From contig NZ_JABWRF020000002.1 in assembly GCF_014268805.2 (NCBI RefSeq), forward strand, positions 998,001-1,062,000: a DNA stretch of 64,000 nt, in the 5' to 3' direction. Both the position numbers and the translations under genes were made by a program. The notes beneath the pieces were generated by a model. The model was not told where the DNA came from and did not search any database. It saw only the letters and a list, made by a program, of their open reading frames with translations. This stretch comes from Pseudomonas farsensis (GTDB lineage Bacteria > Pseudomonadota > Gammaproteobacteria > Pseudomonadales > Pseudomonadaceae). Shown here one piece after another: positions 60,017 through 64,000 of the stretch. The first letter of the stretch is position 1. Each line of letters starts with the position of its first letter.

Positions 60017-61458
60017 TGCGCCTGTCCGAACTGAAAGCCGCCGGGCGCAGCCCGCAAGTGCCGCTGACCATCACCCTGGCCGATGCCGCTGGCGCCGCAG
60101 ACTTGCAACTGCTCAGCCTGCTGCGCGTATTGCCTGGCCAACGCTACGTGGGCGCGGGTATCTGGCGGGGCACCAAGGTGCTGGCCAAGCTGCTGGTCGG
60201 CGGCAACGCTGCGCGCCACTTCCAGCGTGAGCTGGACGGCGCCCGGCTGATGGCGGCCCAGGGCCTGACCACGCCACGCCTGCTGGCCGATGGCCTGAAA
60301 GAAGGCGAAGGCGGCTGGCTGTTGTTCGAGTTCATAGAAAACGCCGAAAGCCTGGGCGACGCCTGGGCCGCGGTCGAGCACTTGCCCATGCTTGCCGATG
60401 AGCAGCACCTGGTGCTCGGCGAGGCGTTGACGGCGGTTGCGCAAATGCATGCCAAAGGCCTGTGGCAGCAAGACCTGCACCTGGACAACCTGCTGCGTCA
60501 AGGCGGCCAGCTGTACCTGATCGACGGCGCCGGCATCAAGGCTGAAACCCCAGGCCAGCAGTTGTCGCGCCAGCGCGTGCTGGAAAACCTCGGGGTGTTC
60601 TTCGCGCAGTTGCCCAAGCGCCTGGAGCCCTTCATCGAGGAAGCGCTGGTGCATTACCTGCTGGCCAATGCCGAGCATGCGCTGCCGCTGGAAGCGTTGC
60701 TCAAGCAGGTCGACAAGGTGCGCAGCTGGCGCCTGAAAGATTACCTGGACAAGGCCGGGCGCGAGTGCACGCTGTTCAGTGTCGAGCGCAGCCTGTCGGG
60801 GCTGCGGGCCATCTGCCGCAGTGAAGTGCAGGCACTGGCCCCGGTGCTGGAGCAGGCCGACACCTACCTGGATCAGGGCCACCTGTACAAGACCGGCGGC
60901 GCCGCCAGCGTGGCGCGCATTGATGTCGACGGTCGCCCGTTGGTGCTCAAACGCTACAACATCAAGAACACCGCGCACTGGTTCAAACGCTTCTGGCGCC
61001 CCAGCCGGGCCTGGCACTCCTGGATCGAGGGCCATCGCCTGATGTTCCTCGACATCGCCACGCCCCGCCCGCTGGCGCTGCTGGAAACCCGCACCCTTGG
61101 CCTGCGCAACCGCGCCTACCTGCTGACCGAGTACATCGACGGCCCGGACCTGACCGCGTGCTTTGCCCCGTTCGTCGAAAGCGGCGAGGCCCCGGACGAG
61201 CAGGTCGACGCTCTGGCGCAACTGATGCAGCAGCTGATCCGCGAGCGCATCAGCCACGGCGACTTCAAAGGCCACAACCTGTTCTGGGTGGATGGGCGCT
61301 GGTCGCTGATCGACCTCGACGCCATGTGCCAGCACGCCACCCAGATGAGCTTTGCCAAAGCGTTTGCCCGTGACCGTGCCCGGTTGCTGCGCAACTGGCC
61401 GAGCAGCAGCGCGCTGTATCAGCGCCTGGACCAGCGTCTGCCACGCCTGGCCGACTAA
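60016..61458 (+). CDS. tandem kinase-like protein of the LPS-core operon
   Basis: 480 residues with two kinase-like halves. The first (about 40-240) has TKVLAKLLVGGNAARHFQREL, LWQQDLHLDNLL (catalytic loop) and YLIDGAGI in place of the metal DFG/DLE. The second (about 290-475) has RPLVLKRYNIKNTAHWFKRF, RISHGDFKGHNLFWVDG and LIDLDAMC, a complete set. So the C-terminal half looks catalytically competent, the first less so. It corresponds in position to PA5006 of P. aeruginosa. It ends the operon; its stop overlaps, tail to tail, the stop of the convergent gene. Confidence 0.75.
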   Translation: MRLSELKAAGRSPQVPLTITLADAAGAADLQLLSLLRVLPGQRYVGAGIWRGTKVLAKLLVGGNAARHFQRELDGARLMAAQGLTTPRLLADGLKEGEGGWLLFEFIENAESLGDAWAAVEHLPMLADEQHLVLGEALTAVAQMHAKGLWQQDLHLDNLLRQGGQLYLIDGAGIKAETPGQQLSRQRVLENLGVFFAQLPKRLEPFIEEALVHYLLANAEHALPLEALLKQVDKVRSWRLKDYLDKAGRECTLFSVERSLSGLRAICRSEVQALAPVLEQADTYLDQGHLYKTGGAASVARIDVDGRPLVLKRYNIKNTAHWFKRFWRPSRAWHSWIEGHRLMFLDIATPRPLALLETRTLGLRNRAYLLTEYIDGPDLTACFAPFVESGEAPDEQVDALAQLMQQLIRERISHGDFKGHNLFWVDGRWSLIDLDAMCQHATQMSFAKAFARDRARLLRNWPSSSALYQRLDQRLPRLAD

Positions 61459-64000
61459 CCGCGCCCAGCCTGTGGCAGCGCCAGCCAGTCGCTGCTCAGG
61501 CCTGGCTGGCGCACGCGGATGCGCCACTGCCCTTGCTGCAGGCGCAACACCGCCCAGGCCGGGGCGCGGGCCTCAGTCAACTGCAAGTGGTAATGGCCTG
61601 CCAGCAAATGCCGGCGTACGGGCAACTGCCAGTTGTGCAGTCGCAGGTAAAGTTCGCCGTCGGCATCGAACAGCCCTTCTTCCTCGGGGAGAGCCTCGCC
61701 TTCCCGCGCGGGCTCAAGCTGGCAGTCGTCCAACAGTGCCTGCAAGTCTGGCAGCCCGTCGTGCCACAGCACGGGTGAATCCACCACCCATTCGCCGCTG
61801 CTTAGTTGCTTGACCGGCAGTTGGCTGTAAGCGCTCGGCTGCCTGGGGTCGACGGCCCGCCAGCGCTGGCCATCGAATTCGACATGGTAGAAGCGGCCTT
61901 GCAGGTCGCGGATGAAATAGCGGTCTGGCCCGGGCCCACTGTTGACCTGCTCGTAGACCTTGGCGTCATGGACGCCGTCGATGCGGTAACGCAAGCGGGC
62001 CAGTTCCGCTTCCACCTGATGGCTGGCCGGCAGTGGCTTGGGTGGGGTCGGTGGCAAGCCACGCATGGCACGACGGATGACGGCTGAGCCGGCGAAGCTG
62101 TTGATACCGTCAGTGGCATGGCTGATGGCCGCGATAGCGTGGTGCAGCGCTGCCTCGCGGTCGTCCTTGTGCATGGCCTCAAGGCCATCCCAGATCGAGA
62201 TTGCCATTCTGCCGAAGGCCAGTGCGGTCATGGCGGGCGCCGGCAACACGAGGCTTACTAGGTCGAGAATCACCCGCAAGGTGTTCAGGCCGAACTCGCC
62301 CAGCAGTTCGCTATTGCTGCGGGTACTGGCGTCGGCCTCGGCGATCAGGGCGTGCACCTCGGCGCGGTAGCAGGCGTCGAACAGGTTGCCCTCGATGCTA
62401 TCCAGGCGCAGGTGCGGGCTAAGTCCGCCTTTGACCAGCAGCTGTTCCAGGCGCGCCGCGCTGGCTGCCGGGGCCCGCCCCTTGAGGTAAGTGCGCAGCG
62501 GCGTGTTTCTGCGGATCTCGCGTAGCAACGCCCGGGCGTTGTGCCATTCGCGCCAGGCGCGACGGTCTGGGGCATCCGGGGTGTAGAGCATGAGCGAGTC
62601 GATGTTGGCTACGGAACTGTTGATCAGCAATACACCTTGCAGGGTGTGGCCTTCGATGACGACCTGGCGCACCGCGAAAGGGTGTTGTTCCAGGCTGGCA
62701 CGCTGCGCGCTGTCCGGGTGGTCGAGCACGGTTTTCGCCCAGGTGTAGCCGCGTTCGAACGGGTCTTGGAGCAGGTGCCTGGCGTAGCGCGCCTTGGCCA
62801 GTTCGGCCCGCATCCGGGCGCGGTTGATGCGCCCGTGGGCTTCCATGCGCCAGCGCGCCTCGGCGCTTTGCAGCAGGTGCTTGCGCACGAACTGGCTGTA
62901 GCTGGCGCCGGCATCCAGCTCGCGGACCATAGCCTTGACCTGATCCGGCCCCAGGCCATCGATCAGGCTGCCGTCGGCGTGCTGCACCCGTGCGGTGAGC
63001 CAGTAATCGACATCGAACCACGCCACGTTGAGCAGGGCCAGCTCGTCCAACTGGTAGCTGACCGGCACCATCTCGATGGTGTCACCGACTTGCGGCCGGC
63101 TGGCCACGGCAATGTAGCTGGAGGGGTTGAGTGGGTCGAGCAGTGGGCCTATGCGCCGCGCCAGGGTGACGCTGATGCGGATGTCCTGGGGCGCTGTGGC
63201 CACCCGCAGGTCCCGTTGCAGGCGCTCGGCCAGGCGTTGGCGAACCCAGCCGAGCAAGGTGTGGCGCTGGCTGAACTGGGCAAGGTCGGGAATGCCGGGG
63301 GCGCGCGCCCGTTCCACCGCGCTGCCCAACTCCTGCATGGTTTGCAGGATGTGGGTGATGGCCTGGGCCGGGGCACTGCGCATCCATCCCGGCATGTGCT
63401 TTTCCAGCAACAGGGCGTAGCGGGTGGCCAGCACCGGCGGGCTGCCCATGCTGCCGACCAGGTCCAAAGCCTTGCTGACCATGTTGTCGTCCGCGGCGGT
63501 TGCCTGCGGCCAGGCGCGGTGCAGGCGCTTGCGCTGGGTGTCGATCATGCTGCTGACCTGATATTCGACCATGTCATCGGCGTACCAGTCGTAGCGCAGC
63601 CGGTCGGCGCGCTGGATCAGCGAGGCATCTTCAGGGTCTGCCAGCAGGTTGAGGATCGGGCGGCTCTGCAGTGGGTCGTCGATGCGTTCACACAGCTCGT
63701 TATGCAGTTCAGCCAGGCTGTCGAAGGTTTCGATACCGTAACTGAGGCTGCACATCATGGCCTTGCCGAGGGCCTCGCCGGGCACCGCGTCGCTGCCTTG
63801 CGGGCCGTCGGCAATCAGCACGAAGGCGCCTGGCAGGTACAGCCGGCGGTTGGGCGAGGTAGTACTGAACAGCAGCCGATAGGCCTGCGCCCGCTGTTCG
63901 CCAGGCAAGTGCTGGCGTTGCCAGGACAACGGCAATTCCAGGCAGGTGCGCAGCAGGAACACATGCTCGTTGCCCAAGGTCTGGTCGGCCAGACGCAGTT
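61455..64000 (-). CDS. large dermonecrotic-toxin-like (DUF6543-type) protein, C-terminal part
   Basis: At least 847 residues; the frame continues past the right edge, so the N terminus is missing. I recognise the general pattern of Pseudomonas dermonecrotic-toxin-like proteins: TLQGVLLINSSVANIDSLMLYTPDAPDRRAWREWHNARALLREI and a hydrophobic pair around LNTLRVILDLVSLVLPAPAMTALAFGRMAI that may insert in membranes, followed by a β-rich C-terminal part (YHVEFDGQRWRAVDPRQPSAYSQLPVK). The assignment is by recall of style, not a computed match. It is opposite in direction to the LPS operon and shares stop-codon bases with it. Confidence 0.6.
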   Translation of the reverse strand, partial: LRLADQTLGNEHVFLLRTCLELPLSWQRQHLPGEQRAQAYRLLFSTTSPNRRLYLPGAFVLIADGPQGSDAVPGEALGKAMMCSLSYGIETFDSLAELHNELCERIDDPLQSRPILNLLADPEDASLIQRADRLRYDWYADDMVEYQVSSMIDTQRKRLHRAWPQATAADDNMVSKALDLVGSMGSPPVLATRYALLLEKHMPGWMRSAPAQAITHILQTMQELGSAVERARAPGIPDLAQFSQRHTLLGWVRQRLAERLQRDLRVATAPQDIRISVTLARRIGPLLDPLNPSSYIAVASRPQVGDTIEMVPVSYQLDELALLNVAWFDVDYWLTARVQHADGSLIDGLGPDQVKAMVRELDAGASYSQFVRKHLLQSAEARWRMEAHGRINRARMRAELAKARYARHLLQDPFERGYTWAKTVLDHPDSAQRASLEQHPFAVRQVVIEGHTLQGVLLINSSVANIDSLMLYTPDAPDRRAWREWHNARALLREIRRNTPLRTYLKGRAPAASAARLEQLLVKGGLSPHLRLDSIEGNLFDACYRAEVHALIAEADASTRSNSELLGEFGLNTLRVILDLVSLVLPAPAMTALAFGRMAISIWDGLEAMHKDDREAALHHAIAAISHATDGINSFAGSAVIRRAMRGLPPTPPKPLPASHQVEAELARLRYRIDGVHDAKVYEQVNSGPGPDRYFIRDLQGRFYHVEFDGQRWRAVDPRQPSAYSQLPVKQLSSGEWVVDSPVLWHDGLPDLQALLDDCQLEPAREGEALPEEEGLFDADGELYLRLHNWQLPVRRHLLAGHYHLQLTEARAPAWAVLRLQQGQWRIRVRQPGLSSDWLALPQAGRG

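Overview
The window looks like a chromosomal segment of a Pseudomonas putida-group bacterium. The evidence is high-GC codon use, dense REP/BIME palindromes of the P. putida type, and a gene order that I recognise from Pseudomonas: carnitine (cdh/cai), glycine betaine (dgc/gbc), sarcosine (glyA-sox-purU-fdhA), creBCD, msrA-dipA-aceFE-glnE, and the LPS-core waaFCGP block. I see no rRNA, tRNA, phage, IS element or CRISPR array.

Layout. 1-1,600: the end of an SbmA/YddA-type ABC transporter, a small unknown gene and a candidate sRNA. 1.6-6.4 kb: carnitine catabolism, with cdhBAC and caiX leftward and the regulator cdhR rightward. 6.4-7.6 kb: two small envelope proteins. 7.7-15.6 kb: dimethylglycine catabolism, namely a dipeptidase, a V4R-like protein, dgcA, dgcB and an etfA/etfB pair. 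15.6-16.5 kb: a gene-free 0.9 kb stretch holding REPs and a striking array of DnaA-box-like sites. 16.5-20 kb: a mini-Rhs gene and the divergent gbcA/gbcB. 20.3-24.1 kb: a chemoreceptor, a TIGR02449/zapA pair and threonine aldolase. 24.3-34.3 kb: glyA, soxBDAG, purU and fdhA, interrupted by a second mini-Rhs gene and followed by a third. 35.4-46.3 kb: a DUF2780 protein, an acyltransferase, a retropepsin-like protein, creBC and creD, gst-msrA, and dipA (c-di-GMP phosphodiesterase). 46.6-54.2 kb: aceF-aceE and divergent glnE. 54.5-61.5 kb: waaF-waaC-waaG-waaP and three more LPS-kinase-like genes in one translationally coupled operon. 61.5 kb to the end: a large partial dermonecrotic-toxin-like gene.

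How it fits together. The first half forms a nearly complete route from carnitine to glycine betaine (cdh), to dimethylglycine (gbc), to sarcosine (dgc), and to glycine plus formaldehyde (sox). GlyA and LtaA handle glycine/serine/threonine, PurU handles the one-carbon folate, and FdhA oxidises formaldehyde.

The most unusual signal is at 15,853-16,402. Four diverged modules share fixed spacing of 26 bp between two inverted DnaA-like boxes and 28 bp to an AGCCC block. A TTGATCA site follows at 40 or 29 bp. The modules are arranged as two 322-bp units, with an extra perfect DnaA box in the middle. All five perfect TTATCCACA boxes I found by eye in 64 kb lie between 14.06 and 16.35 kb. This resembles a DnaA titration or reactivation locus (datA/DARS-like) or another DnaA nucleoprotein site. 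A second theme is three orphan mini-Rhs proteins with a shared upstream motif, unrelated tails and no adjacent immunity gene.
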